64,000 nt of DNA from Flavobacteriales bacterium (GTDB lineage: Bacteria > Bacteroidota > Bacteroidia > Flavobacteriales > Flavobacteriaceae): contig JAMOUV010000002.1 of the NCBI GenBank assembly GCA_027067965.1, positions 62,001-126,000 of the forward strand, read 5' to 3'. Of the stretch, positions 34,446-44,240 are shown in pieces (position 1 is the first letter of the stretch; the number at the start of each line of letters is the position of its first letter). Under the pieces are notes generated by a model, which did not search any database, had not been told where the DNA came from, and saw only the letters and a program-made list of their open reading frames with translations. A program made the translations under genes and the position numbers.

Positions 34446-35738
34446 TTACAGGCGTTTGGTGATTATATCGCGAGGTAAAAAGGATTTCACGTCGTATATA
34501 ATTCCGTTTGTTTTTTTCAATCGATTGAATTTCAAATCTTTAAAATCTTGATGGGAAACGGCTAGTACTATGGCATCGTAGGGTCCGCCGTCATAAGGAT
34601 TGGAGATGAGATCAAAACCATGTTGCTCACGGACTTCCTTCGGATTAGCCCAAGGGTCATATACATCTACATTGATTCCGTAAGTTTTCAATTCCTCTAT
34701 GACATCCCCTACGCGGGTATTTCTGATATCGGGTGTATTTTCTTTGAAAGTAATTCCCAAGACAAGCACTTTGGAGTTTTTGATAGGTAAGTCGTTTTGA
34801 ATCATGGTTTTAACCGTTTCGGCAGCCACATATTTTCCCATTCCGTCGTTCATGCGCCGTCCGGCCAAAATTATTTCGGGATGATATCCCGCTTCTTGTG
34901 CTTTTTGGGCCAAGTAAAAAGGATCGACTCCTATACAATGTCCGCCTACCAAACCGGGTGTGAACTTAATAAAATTCCATTTGGTAGCCGCGGCATCCAA
35001 AACGTCCATGGTATCTATACCCAGCAAATTAAAAATTTTAGCCAATTCATTTACAAATGCGATATTAATATCCCGTTGAGAATTTTCGATTACTTTGGCG
35101 GCTTCTGCTACTTTTATGCTGGGTGCTTTATGCGTATAGGCGCCGTCTTTTAATATTTTTTTATATAGGTTATCAACCTTATCGGCAATTTCGGGTGTGG
35201 AACCGGAAGTTATTTTATTGATGTTGTAAACACGTCTCTTTTTATCGCCGGGATTGATTCGTTCGGGCGAATAGCCCGCAAAGAAGTCTTTATTGAATTT
35301 CAACCCGGATGTTTTTTCCAATACCGGCACACATTCTTCTTCGGTCACGCCGGGATAAACCGTGGATTCGTAAATCACAATATCACCGGGTTTTAAATAT
35401 TTTCCTACGGTTTTACTCGCATCAATCAATGGAGTGAGAACCGGCCTGTTATATTTATCGGTAGGCGTGGGGACGGTTACAATATAGATATTGGCATTTT
35501 TCAAATCATTGGGATTTGAAGTCACATATAGACCCGGTTGGTTATCAGGCGATTTTTTCAATACCTCATTCAATTCTTTATCGCTGACTTCAAGGGTTGA
35601 ATCGCTGCCTTCTTGTAGTTCCGCTACTCGTTTTTGACTGATGTCAAATCCGATTACGGGAAATTTTTTTGCAAATTCCACGGCTAAAGGCAGCCCTACA
35701 TATCCAAGTCCGATAATGGCTATATTTTCCTTTTCCAT
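34446..35738 (-). CDS. UDP-N-acetylhexosamine 6-dehydrogenase (TviB/WbpA-like)
   Basis: Oxidises C6 of a UDP-HexNAc to a uronate in two NAD-dependent steps. It has 430 residues. The N-terminal NAD motif is 'GLGYVGLPLAVEFA'. 'VPTPTDKYNRPVLTPLIDAS' is the TviB/WbpA-type loop. The catalytic cysteine is in 'GGHCIGVDPFYLA' near residue 267, and 'LGITFKENTPDIRNTRV' is the typical third motif. It overlaps wzc by 19 bases at its start. The acid sugar it makes would give the exported polymer a negative charge. Confidence 0.93.
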   Translation of the reverse strand: MEKENIAIIGLGYVGLPLAVEFAKKFPVIGFDISQKRVAELQEGSDSTLEVSDKELNEVLKKSPDNQPGLYVTSNPNDLKNANIYIVTVPTPTDKYNRPVLTPLIDASKTVGKYLKPGDIVIYESTVYPGVTEEECVPVLEKTSGLKFNKDFFAGYSPERINPGDKKRRVYNINKITSGSTPEIADKVDNLYKKILKDGAYTHKAPSIKVAEAAKVIENSQRDINIAFVNELAKIFNLLGIDTMDVLDAAATKWNFIKFTPGLVGGHCIGVDPFYLAQKAQEAGYHPEIILAGRRMNDGMGKYVAAETVKTMIQNDLPIKNSKVLVLGITFKENTPDIRNTRVGDVIEELKTYGINVDVYDPWANPKEVREQHGFDLISNPYDGGPYDAIVLAVSHQDFKDLKFNRLKKTNGIIYDVKSFLPRDIITKRL

Positions 35739-38221
35739 TTGGTTATGAAGTTTTTGATTTTATATTTCAATTTTTTTCTAATATTCTGAGGGCGAACGGC
35801 ATAAATATTATAACCGTCTTTGGTATAGGCGTATGTATATTTACTTTGATAAACATATTTTTTGACGAGGTCTATTTTATAATCGTTATATACGATACCT
35901 ACATTTTTAAGAATTTTATTTTTCAAATATTCATTGAGCACATTCAAGTAAGAACGTTTGGTAAAGCCCTCGCGCACTACATAAAGCATCATATCGGCAT
36001 ATTGATTCAATATTAATGTATCGGGCACTAATCCGATTGGCGCGGTGTCAATGAAAATATAATCGTATTTTTCTTTCAAAGTATTAATCAGTTCTTCAAT
36101 GCGTTCGTCTTCCAGAATTCCGGCGATCTCCTTGGTCACAGTCGAAGCTTTGCTACCGGCCAATATAATATCCAAATTATCGATTCCGGTAGGACGAATG
36201 ACATCATCTATGGATAAATTTTTGTTTTCGATAAAATCCGTAATTCCGGGTAATGTCCTGTCCAAATTAAAATGCTGATAGGCCTTGGGTTTTCTAATAT
36301 CAAATTCCAAAAGCAATGTTTTTTGTTTACTTAAAGCATTGATAGCGGCCAAATTGCTGGCTATGAACGTTTTCCCTTCTCCCGAGACCGTGGATGTTAT
36401 TAAGATAGTTTTGGCTTTATTTTGTTGGGGAGGAAGCATCAAGCGGATATTGGTCCGAAGAATACTGAATGCTTCGCGTAATCTACTACCCACCGATTCT
36501 TCTATAACGGGCATAATTTTGTCGGAAGTATAATGGAATATGATGCCTAAAATATTTACCGGCGTGAGTCGTTTGACATCGACTTCATCTTTAATGGTAT
36601 CGTCATTTAATATTTTAATAAGTAAAAATAGGGTAGGAAGAAAGAGGGCCAACATCAAGCCAATCAAATAGTTAATTTTTCTTTTAGGCGCAATGGGTTT
36701 TTGGCCGGTATATTTGGCTTCGTCCAATATTTTTAAGTTCGATTGATTGGATGCTTTAACGATATTGACCTCATTGCGTTTTTGTAAGAGATAACTGTAT
36801 ATTTGGTCCTTGATTTCATATTCGCGCTTCAAATCTATAAATTGCTTTATTTCCGAAGGCAATTTGTTGAGTTTGGCTTCCAATCGATTGATTTTTTGTT
36901 GAACGTAAAGTAATTGTTTTTGCAAGTTGTTCAATGCAGATTGGGTGCTTCCCCACAAAACTTGCTTGATATTTTCAATTTCCGTATCTATTTCCCTTAA
37001 TGCCACCGAACCCGGGGTCATGATTTTTTTCATTTCTTCCCGTTGGATGGACAATTCGGTTAATTTCTTCGTATTTTCGATAATTAACGGATCAGTAATG
37101 CCGGCAATAGAAGGAGAGGGAATCCTTGAAAAATTATTATTTTTTAGATAGTCCAACAATGATTTGTAATATAGACGTTGGGTTTCGAGCATGGATTTTT
37201 CTTTATCTAATGAAAGCAATTGAACATATAAATTTTCCGACGGGTTGTCCAGGGCAAATTCCTTTTTGTTCTTTTGAAATTCCTGCAAACGAAGCCCGGA
37301 TTGGCGTAAATCTTTCTTTAAAAGCGTAAGGGTAGAGTCGATAAACCGGATGGTATTGGTAGCAAAACTGTTTTTATCGCGAAGTAATTTTTCTTGTAAG
37401 ATTCTGACCGATGTATTCAGATAATCTTGAATTTTTAATGGGTTTTTCCCTTTTTTCTTCAAGATAATCATGGAAGTATTGTCCTTGAAATTATCTACAT
37501 ATAATTTGCGATATGAATCGACAAGTGAATGAAAATTTAAAAATTTAAAATAGTAATCTTTTCCCACGTTTAAATGATTCTCGGGGATACGAAGTATTTT
37601 ACCTTTAAATAACGGGGTATTAATTTCTTCGCCGGTTTTAAATACCTTTGAAAAATTAAGAATCTCAGGATCGTATGATTCTTTTTTGCTGGTTTCAGTG
37701 GAATAATTGAAGAATTTGATTTTGTCGATATCCTTTTCCGGCGCATAAGATAATTCGAACTCATTATCGGACAGGAATTTTATTTTAATAGGAATACCTA
37801 TTGCTTGATATTCGGTTTCTTTGGGCACGACTTCAAAAGGTGCTTTGCCGAAAATATCAATGTCAAAGTATTTTCCTTCGGTAAAATATTTTATATATAA
37901 TTTTAAATCCCGGAGTACTTTTTCATTGTGTTTCCGGGATTTAAAGGTTGTGATTATTGTATTGACCTTGTCGCTCGGCCCCCCCCAATTAAATACCAAA
38001 CTCATATTGGTGGTAAAAAAGGGATTTTGTTCGTCTTTTACACTTATTAAAGTATCGAGTTCGTAGATATTTTGTTGGCGTTTATTGTATTCGTATGCCA
38101 GCCAAAGAAAGAGGAGGATAAAAAACAAATAAATTTTCCAATATTTTAAAATTTGGAATAAAACCTGCTTAACATTGATAATATCCTCAAAATGTATTTT
38201 TTTATCGAATTCTTTTTCCAT
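35720..38221 (-). CDS. wzc: Polysaccharide co-polymerase / tyrosine autokinase (Wzc-like)
   Basis: An 833-residue inner-membrane protein controlling polymer length and export. A Wzz-type domain lies between helices at about residues 28-46 and 515-535, with coiled-coil and GNVR-like parts between. The cytosolic BY-kinase domain has Walker A 'SGEGKTFIASNLA' near 610. Walker A' is 'LLLEFDIRKPK', with Glu where an Asp is usual. Walker B is 'YDYIFIDTAP'. The C-terminus has a tyrosine cluster ('YVYQSKYTYAYTKDGYNIY') that is the usual autophosphorylation tail. It sits four bases after wza. The phosphatase at 9653 could dephosphorylate it. Confidence 0.94.
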   Translation of the reverse strand: MEKEFDKKIHFEDIINVKQVLFQILKYWKIYLFFILLFLWLAYEYNKRQQNIYELDTLISVKDEQNPFFTTNMSLVFNWGGPSDKVNTIITTFKSRKHNEKVLRDLKLYIKYFTEGKYFDIDIFGKAPFEVVPKETEYQAIGIPIKIKFLSDNEFELSYAPEKDIDKIKFFNYSTETSKKESYDPEILNFSKVFKTGEEINTPLFKGKILRIPENHLNVGKDYYFKFLNFHSLVDSYRKLYVDNFKDNTSMIILKKKGKNPLKIQDYLNTSVRILQEKLLRDKNSFATNTIRFIDSTLTLLKKDLRQSGLRLQEFQKNKKEFALDNPSENLYVQLLSLDKEKSMLETQRLYYKSLLDYLKNNNFSRIPSPSIAGITDPLIIENTKKLTELSIQREEMKKIMTPGSVALREIDTEIENIKQVLWGSTQSALNNLQKQLLYVQQKINRLEAKLNKLPSEIKQFIDLKREYEIKDQIYSYLLQKRNEVNIVKASNQSNLKILDEAKYTGQKPIAPKRKINYLIGLMLALFLPTLFLLIKILNDDTIKDEVDVKRLTPVNILGIIFHYTSDKIMPVIEESVGSRLREAFSILRTNIRLMLPPQQNKAKTILITSTVSGEGKTFIASNLAAINALSKQKTLLLEFDIRKPKAYQHFNLDRTLPGITDFIENKNLSIDDVIRPTGIDNLDIILAGSKASTVTKEIAGILEDERIEELINTLKEKYDYIFIDTAPIGLVPDTLILNQYADMMLYVVREGFTKRSYLNVLNEYLKNKILKNVGIVYNDYKIDLVKKYVYQSKYTYAYTKDGYNIYAVRPQNIRKKLKYKIKNFITKWKRKI

Positions 38222-38225
38222 GAAA

Positions 38226-38993
38226 TTATTTTCTGGTTAATAAATATATTGAAATAATAAAAGAAGTCAGTCCCATTAATGTGGATAGGGTATTGACAAA
38301 GGTAGTACCCGTACCGATGGTTTTTTGCGGGAGAGGTTTTACATAGATCAAATCATTGTTTTCCAAGTGAAAAAAAGGTGAATTCAATGCTTCTCTCTTT
38401 GTCAGATCGATATGACCGATTTCACGGGCCCCATTCGGTTTTTCTCTAATAATCATAATATCGGTGCGGTTTCCTGTCAATTGAATCTCGCCGCTTTGGG
38501 CAATGGCTTCCAATACATTGGGGTTTTCTTTCAAAATATTAATTTGGCCGGGATTATTTACTTCACCCAGTACGGTAACTATGATGCCGGCCGGTTTCAC
38601 TATGATATGAAAATCTTCTTTATTTCGGAAGTAATTGGTAAGTAATTGATGTTCAATGGCCGATTTGATTTCTCCTGCGGATTTTCCGTTTACATAAATT
38701 TTACCTACCAACGGAAGTTCGATATAACCGTTTTTATCCACCGTATAGGACCGGAAATATAAATTTTCTTTAGAAACATTATTGAAATTCTCGTTCGAAC
38801 CGAACAATTCGTTCATTTTCTTATCGCGGGTGGTTATTTTGACGTATATTAAGTCATTGGGTTTAAATTTGTATTCTACGGATTCCAATTTTTTTATTTT
38901 ACTGCCGTCATCTTGCAAGTAGATTAATTTTTTTGTCGGCACGCAACTTTGTAAAGAAAAAAGAATTATGTAAAAGTATATCAATTTCTTCAT
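38226..38993 (-). CDS. wza: Polysaccharide export outer-membrane lipoprotein (Wza-like)
   Basis: A 255-residue outer-membrane lipoprotein. The start at 38993 gives a signal 'MKKLIYFYIILFSLQSC' with the lipobox Cys at 17. An ATG eight codons upstream is less likely. A Poly_export domain follows ('YKFKPNDLIYVKITTRD', about 40-55), then SLBB domains ('VTVLGEVNNPGQI' about 140-152). A C-terminal hydrophobic helix ('TLSTLMGLTSFIISIYLL') would span the outer membrane. It is the first gene of the exopolysaccharide operon, with a promoter element just upstream. Confidence 0.93.
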   Translation of the reverse strand: MKKLIYFYIILFSLQSCVPTKKLIYLQDDGSKIKKLESVEYKFKPNDLIYVKITTRDKKMNELFGSNENFNNVSKENLYFRSYTVDKNGYIELPLVGKIYVNGKSAGEIKSAIEHQLLTNYFRNKEDFHIIVKPAGIIVTVLGEVNNPGQINILKENPNVLEAIAQSGEIQLTGNRTDIMIIREKPNGAREIGHIDLTKREALNSPFFHLENNDLIYVKPLPQKTIGTGTTFVNTLSTLMGLTSFIISIYLLTRK

Positions 38994-39021
38994 AACATGT
39001 TTTGATAAAATTTTCATTCTG

Positions 39022-39029
39022 CAAATTTA
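39022..39029 (-). promoter_or_regulatory. -7 promoter element of the exopolysaccharide operon
   Basis: TAAATTTG on the minus strand, an exact TAnnTTTG match, 29 bases before the wza ATG. A TTTTTTG lies 22 bases upstream inside the end of hflX, so both elements are present. Confidence 0.6.
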
Positions 39030-39030
39030 A

Positions 39031-40191
39031 TTAAATTTCCAAATCGGGATACAAAAAATCGTTTTTAGGATAACGTTTTACATGAATTTTTCTTATTTCA
39101 TTATATAGAATCTTTTTTAATTCATTCAAATTCAACTTTTTGGATGCAGAAATCAGCACATGTTTAACCGGATAATTTTTAATAATATTTTTGATTTTCT
39201 TCAATTTTTCATCCGTCAACAGGTCAATTTTATTCAATACCAAAATTACGGGTTTGTCTCGCGCACCGATTTCCGCTAGAGTTTCATTTACGGTTTTAAT
39301 TTGTTCTTCAAAATCCGGATGCGAAGCATCCACCACATGAAGCAAAATATCCGACTCTCTGATTTCGTCCAGCGTGGATTTGAAAGATTCGATTAATTGA
39401 GTAGGTAATTTTCGAATAAATCCGACGGTATCACTTAGCAAAAATGAAATGTTTCCTATTTGAATTTTATCAACCTTGGTGTCGAGCGTGGCAAACAATT
39501 TATTCTCGGCGAATACGCCTGCTTTGGCCAAAACATTCATCAATGTGGATTTGCCTACATTGGTATATCCTACTAAGGCCACACGCACCAATTTGCCCCG
39601 GTTGGAGCGTTGGGTTTGTTTCTGCCGGTCGATTTTAGCCAATTTTTTCTTTAGGTCCGAGATGCGTTTTTGCACAATTCGCCTGTCGGTTTCAATTTCT
39701 CGTTCACCGGGTCCGCGCATGCCGATACCTCCGCGTTGGCGCTCCAAGTGGGTCCACATGCCTTTGAGTCGCGGGAGTAAATATTCGTATTGGGCCAGTT
39801 CCACTTGCGTTCTGGCATGAGCGGTCTGGGCACGCATGGCAAATATATCCAAAATCAAAGTGGTTCTATCAAGGATTTTTACACCCAATTCTTTTTCCAA
39901 TTGAAATTGCTGCGAGGGAGAGAGTTCGTCATCGAAAACAACTGTATCTACTTGATTGTCAACGATAAATCGTTTTATTTCTTCCAGTTTTCCTTTTCCT
40001 ACGAAAGTTTTTGGATTCGGCCGGTCGAGTCGTTGAATAAAACGGTGTATCACTTTTCCGCCTGCCGTTTCCACCAAAAAAGCCAATTCATCCAAATACT
40101 CTTCCACTTGTTTTTTGTTCTGCCCGGTAGTAATCAATCCTACCAAAACGGCTTTTTCCGGTTCTTTATTGAAAAATTTATTCTCTATCAA
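39031..40191 (-). CDS. hflX: Ribosome-associated GTPase HflX
   Basis: Rescues and splits stalled ribosomes, for example after heat stress. It has 386 residues. The N-terminal HflX domain runs to about 195 ('RPNPKTFVGKGKLEEIK', 'ELSPSQQFQLEKEL', 'GERQIETD'-like 'GPGEREIETDRR'). The G domain follows: G1 'GYTNVGKST' near 208, G3 'DTVGF', G4 'NKID'. The start is TTG at 40191, because an in-frame stop lies six codons upstream and no ATG fits. It is divergent from acn, with its own -7 element. Confidence 0.95.
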   Translation of the reverse strand: MIENKFFNKEPEKAVLVGLITTGQNKKQVEEYLDELAFLVETAGGKVIHRFIQRLDRPNPKTFVGKGKLEEIKRFIVDNQVDTVVFDDELSPSQQFQLEKELGVKILDRTTLILDIFAMRAQTAHARTQVELAQYEYLLPRLKGMWTHLERQRGGIGMRGPGEREIETDRRIVQKRISDLKKKLAKIDRQKQTQRSNRGKLVRVALVGYTNVGKSTLMNVLAKAGVFAENKLFATLDTKVDKIQIGNISFLLSDTVGFIRKLPTQLIESFKSTLDEIRESDILLHVVDASHPDFEEQIKTVNETLAEIGARDKPVILVLNKIDLLTDEKLKKIKNIIKNYPVKHVLISASKKLNLNELKKILYNEIRKIHVKRYPKNDFLYPDLEI

Positions 40192-40214
40192 TTCACGTTC
40201 ACTTTTTCATTTCA

Positions 40215-40222
40215 CAAATATA
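40215..40222 (-). promoter_or_regulatory. -7 promoter element of hflX
   Basis: TATATTTG on the minus strand, an exact TAnnTTTG match 24 bases before the TTG start at 40191. Confidence 0.55.
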
Positions 40223-40234
40223 AACCAATTATGT

Positions 40235-40297
40235 GCCAAAATGAAAGTTTTTGGCTATATATTAAAATAAAAAATCTTCAATTTTTGTATGCCAAAA
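40235..40297. promoter_or_regulatory. Repeated GCCAAAA half-sites between hflX and acn
   Basis: GCCAAAA at 40235-40241 and its inverted copy TTTTGGC at 40249-40255 form a palindrome with a 7-base centre. A third direct copy is at 40291-40297, 56 bases from the first. They lie between the two divergent promoters, a usual place for a shared operator. Confidence 0.35.
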
Positions 40298-40380
40298 ACC
40301 GAACTTTTTAATAAAATGTAAATTATTAATGTGTTTTGTTGAAAATAAATTATTTTGTTGGATAAAATGAATAAATTTTT

Positions 40381-40388
40381 TAATTTTG
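40381..40388 (+). promoter_or_regulatory. Promoter of acn
   Basis: TAATTTTG matches TAnnTTTG exactly. A TTG at 40358-40360 sits 20 bases upstream, the classic Bacteroidota spacing. It is the best full promoter in the window, 28 bases before the ATG. Confidence 0.7.
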
Positions 40389-40416
40389 AAACGAATTAGA
40401 AATAAAAAATAGTACT

Positions 40417-42684
40417 ATGGTTAAAAATTTAGATATGATAAAAGGGGTGTACGAACGAATTCCCGAACGGGTAAATAAGGCCCGGGAAATTCTTGGACGC
40501 CCCATGACCTTGAGTGAAAAAATCCTCTATAGTCATTTATGGCAAGGTATGCCCGACAGGGCTTATGAACGCGCCAAAGATTATGTGAAATTTAAAGTGG
40601 ATCGTGTGGCCATGCAAGATGCCACCGCTCAAATGGCTTTGCTTCAATTTATGTTGGCCGGAAAAGACAAAGTGGCGTTGCCAACCTCGGTTCATTTGGA
40701 CCATTTGATTCAGGCCTATATGGGCGCAAGCAAGGATTTGCAAGAAGCATTGAACCGAAATAACGAGGTTTATAATTTTCTCGAATCCGCTTCGCGGAAA
40801 TACGGTATTGATTTTTGGAAACCCGGTGCCGGAATTATTCACCAAGTGGTTTTGGAAAATTATGCTTTTCCGGGCGGCATGATGATTGGTACCGATTCGC
40901 ATACGCCCAATGCGGGCGGTTTGGGTATGGTGGCCATTGGAGTAGGAGGAGCCGACGCCGTGGATGCTATGGCAGGCATGCCGTGGGAATTGAAATGGCC
41001 CAAATTAATCGGTATTAAATTAACCGGTAAATTAAGCGGATGGTCATCACCGAAAGATGTTATTTTAAAAGTAGCTGGTATTCTTACCGTGAAAGGCGGT
41101 ACGGGAGCAATAATCGAATATTTCGGGCCCGGCGCACAAAGCATTTCGGCTACCGGCAAAGGAACGATTTGTAATATGGGTGCCGAAGTAGGTGCGACCA
41201 CTTCTAATTTTGCTTATGATGAAGCCATGGCGCGGTATCTGAAAGCCACGGGCAGGGAAGAAGTAGCCGCCTTGGCCGATGAAATCAAAGAATATCTTCA
41301 AGCGGATCCTGAAGTGTACGAAAACCCGGAAAAATATTATGATCAAGTAATAGAAATCAATTTGGACGAACTGGAACCGCACCTGAACGGGCCTTTTACA
41401 CCCGATCGCGATACACCCGTTTCAAAAATGAAAGAAGAAGCAAGGAAAAACGATTGGCCGTTGGAAGTGGAATGGGGACTTATCGGTTCATGTACCAACT
41501 CTTCCTATGAGGATTTGTCCCGCGCTGCCTCTGTAGCCCGGCAAGCCCTCGAAAAAGGGATTAAACCCAAAGCCAAAATCGGTATCAATCCCGGGTCCGA
41601 GCAAGTACGTTATACGGCGGAACGCGATGGCATCTTGGAAGTTTTCGAAAAACTGGGCGCCACTATTTTTACCAACGCATGCGGACCATGTATCGGACAA
41701 TGGCGCCGCGACGATGTGGCCGACCAACACCGCAATACCATTGTGCATTCCTTTAACCGCAACTTTGTTAAACGTAATGACGGCAACCCCAATACACATG
41801 CTTTTGTGGCTTCGCCTGAAATTACGTTGGCTCTGGCCATTGCCGGCAAATTGGATTTTGACCCGCGCGCCGATGTCTTGACCAATGAAAACGGCGAAGA
41901 AATTAAATTCGAAGATCCTTCGGGATGGGAATTGCCGCCCCGCGGATTCGAAACGGATGATCCCGGTTTAATTACGCCGCCCGAGGACGGAAGTGACGTG
42001 GAAATTATCATTGACCCTAATAGCGAACGCTTGCAATTGCTTACGCCTTTTCCTGCATGGAACGGTGATAACATTTACGGCGCACCCTTACTCATTAAGG
42101 TTAAAGGAAAATGTACGACCGACCATATTTCACCGGCCGGTCCTTGGCTGAAATACCGCGGTCACTTGGATAATATTTCCAATAACTTACTTTCCGGTGC
42201 AGTTAATGCATTTACGGGAAAAACGGGTGAAACCAAAAATCCTTTAACGGGAAAATACGAGCCGGTCAGTAAAGTGGCGCGTGATTTAAAAGAAGCCAAG
42301 AAACAAAGTGTAATCGTAGGAGATCACAATTACGGAGAAGGGTCGTCGCGTGAACACGCCGCGATGGAACCGCGACATTTGGGCGTTATTGCGGTTATTG
42401 TCAAATCGTTTGCCAGAATTCACGAAACCAATTTGAAAAAGCAAGGTATGTTGGCTTTAACCTTCGATAACGAAAGCGATTATGATAAAATTCAAGAAGA
42501 CGATGTATTTAATTTTGTGGACTTGAATGAATTCGCTCCCGGAAAACCTTTGACCGTCGAAATCGAACATCAAGACAAATCGGTGGATGTGATTAAAGTA
42601 AATCATACCTATAATGCCGAACAAATCGAATGGTTTAAAGCCGGTAGCGCCTTAAATTATTTAAGAAATTCATTGAATAAATAG
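40417..42684 (+). CDS. acn: Aconitate hydratase (mitochondrial-type)
   Basis: Interconverts citrate and isocitrate in the TCA cycle. It has 755 residues, the length of the mitochondrial-type aconitase usual in Bacteroidota. [4Fe-4S] ligands are Cys near 359 in '[11 protein letters not shown]' and the pair in 'ACGPCIGQW' near 423-426. Substrate residues appear in '[20 protein letters not shown]' and in the C-terminal swivel domain, '[18 protein letters not shown]'. It is transcribed alone, from a complete promoter to a hairpin terminator at 42711. Confidence 0.98.
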   Translation: MVKNLDMIKGVYERIPERVNKAREILGRPMTLSEKILYSHLWQGMPDRAYERAKDYVKFKVDRVAMQDATAQMALLQFMLAGKDKVALPTSVHLDHLIQAYMGASKDLQEALNRNNEVYNFLESASRKYGIDFWKPGAGIIHQVVLENYAFPGGMMIGTDSHTPNAGGLGMVAIGVGGADAVDAMAGMPWELKWPKLIGIKLTGKLSGWSSPKDVILKVAGILTVKGGTGAIIEYFGPGAQSISATGKGTICNMGAEVGATTSNFAYDEAMARYLKATGREEVAALADEIKEYLQADPEVYENPEKYYDQVIEINLDELEPHLNGPFTPDRDTPVSKMKEEARKNDWPLEVEWGLIGSCTNSSYEDLSRAASVARQALEKGIKPKAKIGINPGSEQVRYTAERDGILEVFEKLGATIFTNACGPCIGQWRRDDVADQHRNTIVHSFNRNFVKRNDGNPNTHAFVASPEITLALAIAGKLDFDPRADVLTNENGEEIKFEDPSGWELPPRGFETDDPGLITPPEDGSDVEIIIDPNSERLQLLTPFPAWNGDNIYGAPLLIKVKGKCTTDHISPAGPWLKYRGHLDNISNNLLSGAVNAFTGKTGETKNPLTGKYEPVSKVARDLKEAKKQSVIVGDHNYGEGSSREHAAMEPRHLGVIAVIVKSFARIHETNLKKQGMLALTFDNESDYDKIQEDDVFNFVDLNEFAPGKPLTVEIEHQDKSVDVIKVNHTYNAEQIEWFKAGSALNYLRNSLNK

Positions 42685-42710
42685 CGTCGTAATTCGGCGC
42701 AATTTTTATC

Positions 42711-42747
42711 GACCTTCGGGAAATAATCATCTCGAAGGTCTTTTTTT
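42711..42747 (+). terminator. Rho-independent terminator after acn
   Basis: GACCTTCG (42711-42718) pairs perfectly with CGAAGGTC (42733-42740). A run of seven T's follows. It begins 27 bases after the acn stop. Confidence 0.88.
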
Positions 42748-42763
42748 ATTAATTTTACCTTGC

Positions 42764-43537
42764 ATGATGGATTTCTCTCGTATCACCGCATATTTGAAAT
42801 ATTTACGCCGTGCCCGAACGGAATACGGGGTGCATTCGCCTTTTGTTTTTAATCTGCTTAAGAATTGTATATACGATAAAAAATTCTATCCGCAATATGA
42901 TATAATCAAACAATACCGGAAAGAACTTTTGTCTGATAAAAGAATTTTGAACATAAAAGACTTAGGTGCTGATTCCAAGCATTTTACGTCCAATGATAGG
43001 AAAATAAAAGATATGGCCGAAAGGGCGGGAAGTTCATGGAAAGAGATGAAATTATGGTTCCGGTTGGCCGCATATTTTAAACCGGCGCATATATTGGAAC
43101 TGGGTACGCATTTGGGATTGTCCACCTTGGCTTGGCGATTGGGGTCGGAGGGAGAAATCACTACCGTAGAAGGTTCGGAGGATTTACAACTCGTCGCCAG
43201 GGAAAAACTTCAAAAATATACCACAAAGAAAATTAATTTTGTGCGAAGCGATTTCGATGAATTTTTTGAACAGAACCGGGATAAATGGGATTTGGTTTTT
43301 GTGGATGGAAATCATACCTATGAGGCCACAATTCGTTATTTTGATATCTTAAAATCTCGCACCTATAATCATTCGTTGATTGTTTTTCATGACATCCATT
43401 GGTCGAAGGGTATGGAAAGGGCCTGGGCGAAAATCATAGCCGATCCGGATGTGCATGTCAGTATCGATTTATTTTGTTGCGGATTGGTATTTTTCCGGAA
43501 AGAACAATTTAAAGAACATTTTGTTATTCGTTTTTAG
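42764..43537 (+). CDS. Class I SAM-dependent methyltransferase
   Basis: A 257-residue protein of the Methyltransf_24 type. The N-terminal 'YLKYLRRARTEYGVHSPFVF' is a signature I recall for a Bacteroidota subgroup. The SAM loop 'ILELGTHLGLSTLAWRLGS' is near residues 109-127, followed by 'ITTVEGSE', and 'LVFVDGNHTYEAT' is the acidic motif. The substrate is unknown. It starts 17 bases after the acn terminator and converges with the next gene. A second ATG codon follows the first. Confidence 0.85.
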   Translation: MMDFSRITAYLKYLRRARTEYGVHSPFVFNLLKNCIYDKKFYPQYDIIKQYRKELLSDKRILNIKDLGADSKHFTSNDRKIKDMAERAGSSWKEMKLWFRLAAYFKPAHILELGTHLGLSTLAWRLGSEGEITTVEGSEDLQLVAREKLQKYTTKKINFVRSDFDEFFEQNRDKWDLVFVDGNHTYEATIRYFDILKSRTYNHSLIVFHDIHWSKGMERAWAKIIADPDVHVSIDLFCCGLVFFRKEQFKEHFVIRF

Positions 43538-43604
43538 TTAAAATAACATACTTATTATCAATAAATTAAGCATGTGAACTGAAATTTTAATTGAAGAGTG
43601 ATTA

Positions 43605-44240
43605 TTAATCTTTATGCTTAATCAGCATGAGTCCGTCTCGAATGGGAAGCAAGTAATTTTCCAAGCCGGAATCTTCATTTACCAATTTATTAAAGCGGTC
43701 TATGGCTTGTGCTTGCCCGTCACCGGGATTCAATACTTTTCCGCTCCAAAGCACATTATCCGTTATCCATAATCCGCCCGGATTAAGCAAGGGTTTAATG
43801 AGCCGGTAATATTTCGGATAATTTTCTTTGTCTGCATCAAGAAATACAAAATCATATTTCAGGGAAGTGTGACGAAGAAATTGTTCCGCATTTTCAAGAT
43901 GAAGTTTAATTTTATTTTTCCACGGAGATTGCTTGAAAAATTCCGATGCCATTGCGGCGGTGGTTTCATCGGCTTCGATGGTATCCAAAACGGCATGGTC
44001 AGGTAATGCCGAAGCCATGGCGATAGTGGCGTAGCCCGTAAAAGTACCTATTTCCAGAATGCGGTCCGGACGAAGAAGTTTGACAAGAAAATGTAAAAAA
44101 CCGGCTTGAATTTTTCCGCTTAACATTTGCGGAAAGGTTGTTCGAAGATAAGTTTGGCGTTCAATTTCATCCAATATTTCCAGTAGGGGAGACGAATGTT
44201 TTTCGATATAGATTTCCCAATCCAAAGGTAATTTTATCAT
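43605..44240 (-). CDS. O-methyltransferase (caffeoyl-CoA OMT-like)
   Basis: A 211-residue class I SAM enzyme of the Methyltransf_3 family. The SAM motif is 'ILEIGTFTGYATIAMASALP' (about 63-82). Metal-binding acidic residues lie in 'FDFVFLDADKENYPKYY'-like 'YDFVFLDADKENY' (about 133-145) and 'GGLWITDNVLWSGKV' (about 158-172), both typical of divalent-metal OMTs. The methyl acceptor is unknown; small catechols or tRNA bases (TrmR-like) are known in the family. It overlaps the upstream gene by four bases and ends a four-gene operon. Confidence 0.9.
   Translation of the reverse strand: MIKLPLDWEIYIEKHSSPLLEILDEIERQTYLRTTFPQMLSGKIQAGFLHFLVKLLRPDRILEIGTFTGYATIAMASALPDHAVLDTIEADETTAAMASEFFKQSPWKNKIKLHLENAEQFLRHTSLKYDFVFLDADKENYPKYYRLIKPLLNPGGLWITDNVLWSGKVLNPGDGQAQAIDRFNKLVNEDSGLENYLLPIRDGLMLIKHKD

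Noticed and set aside
41610-42074. 154-codon minus-strand ORF opposite acn
   Set aside because: Shadow of a strongly biased coding region; no recognisable domain.
43566-43621. Inverted repeat ATTAAGCAT/ATGCTTAAT as terminator of the convergent methyltransferase genes
   Set aside because: The loop is nearly 40 bases and there is no T run, so it is unlikely to terminate transcription.
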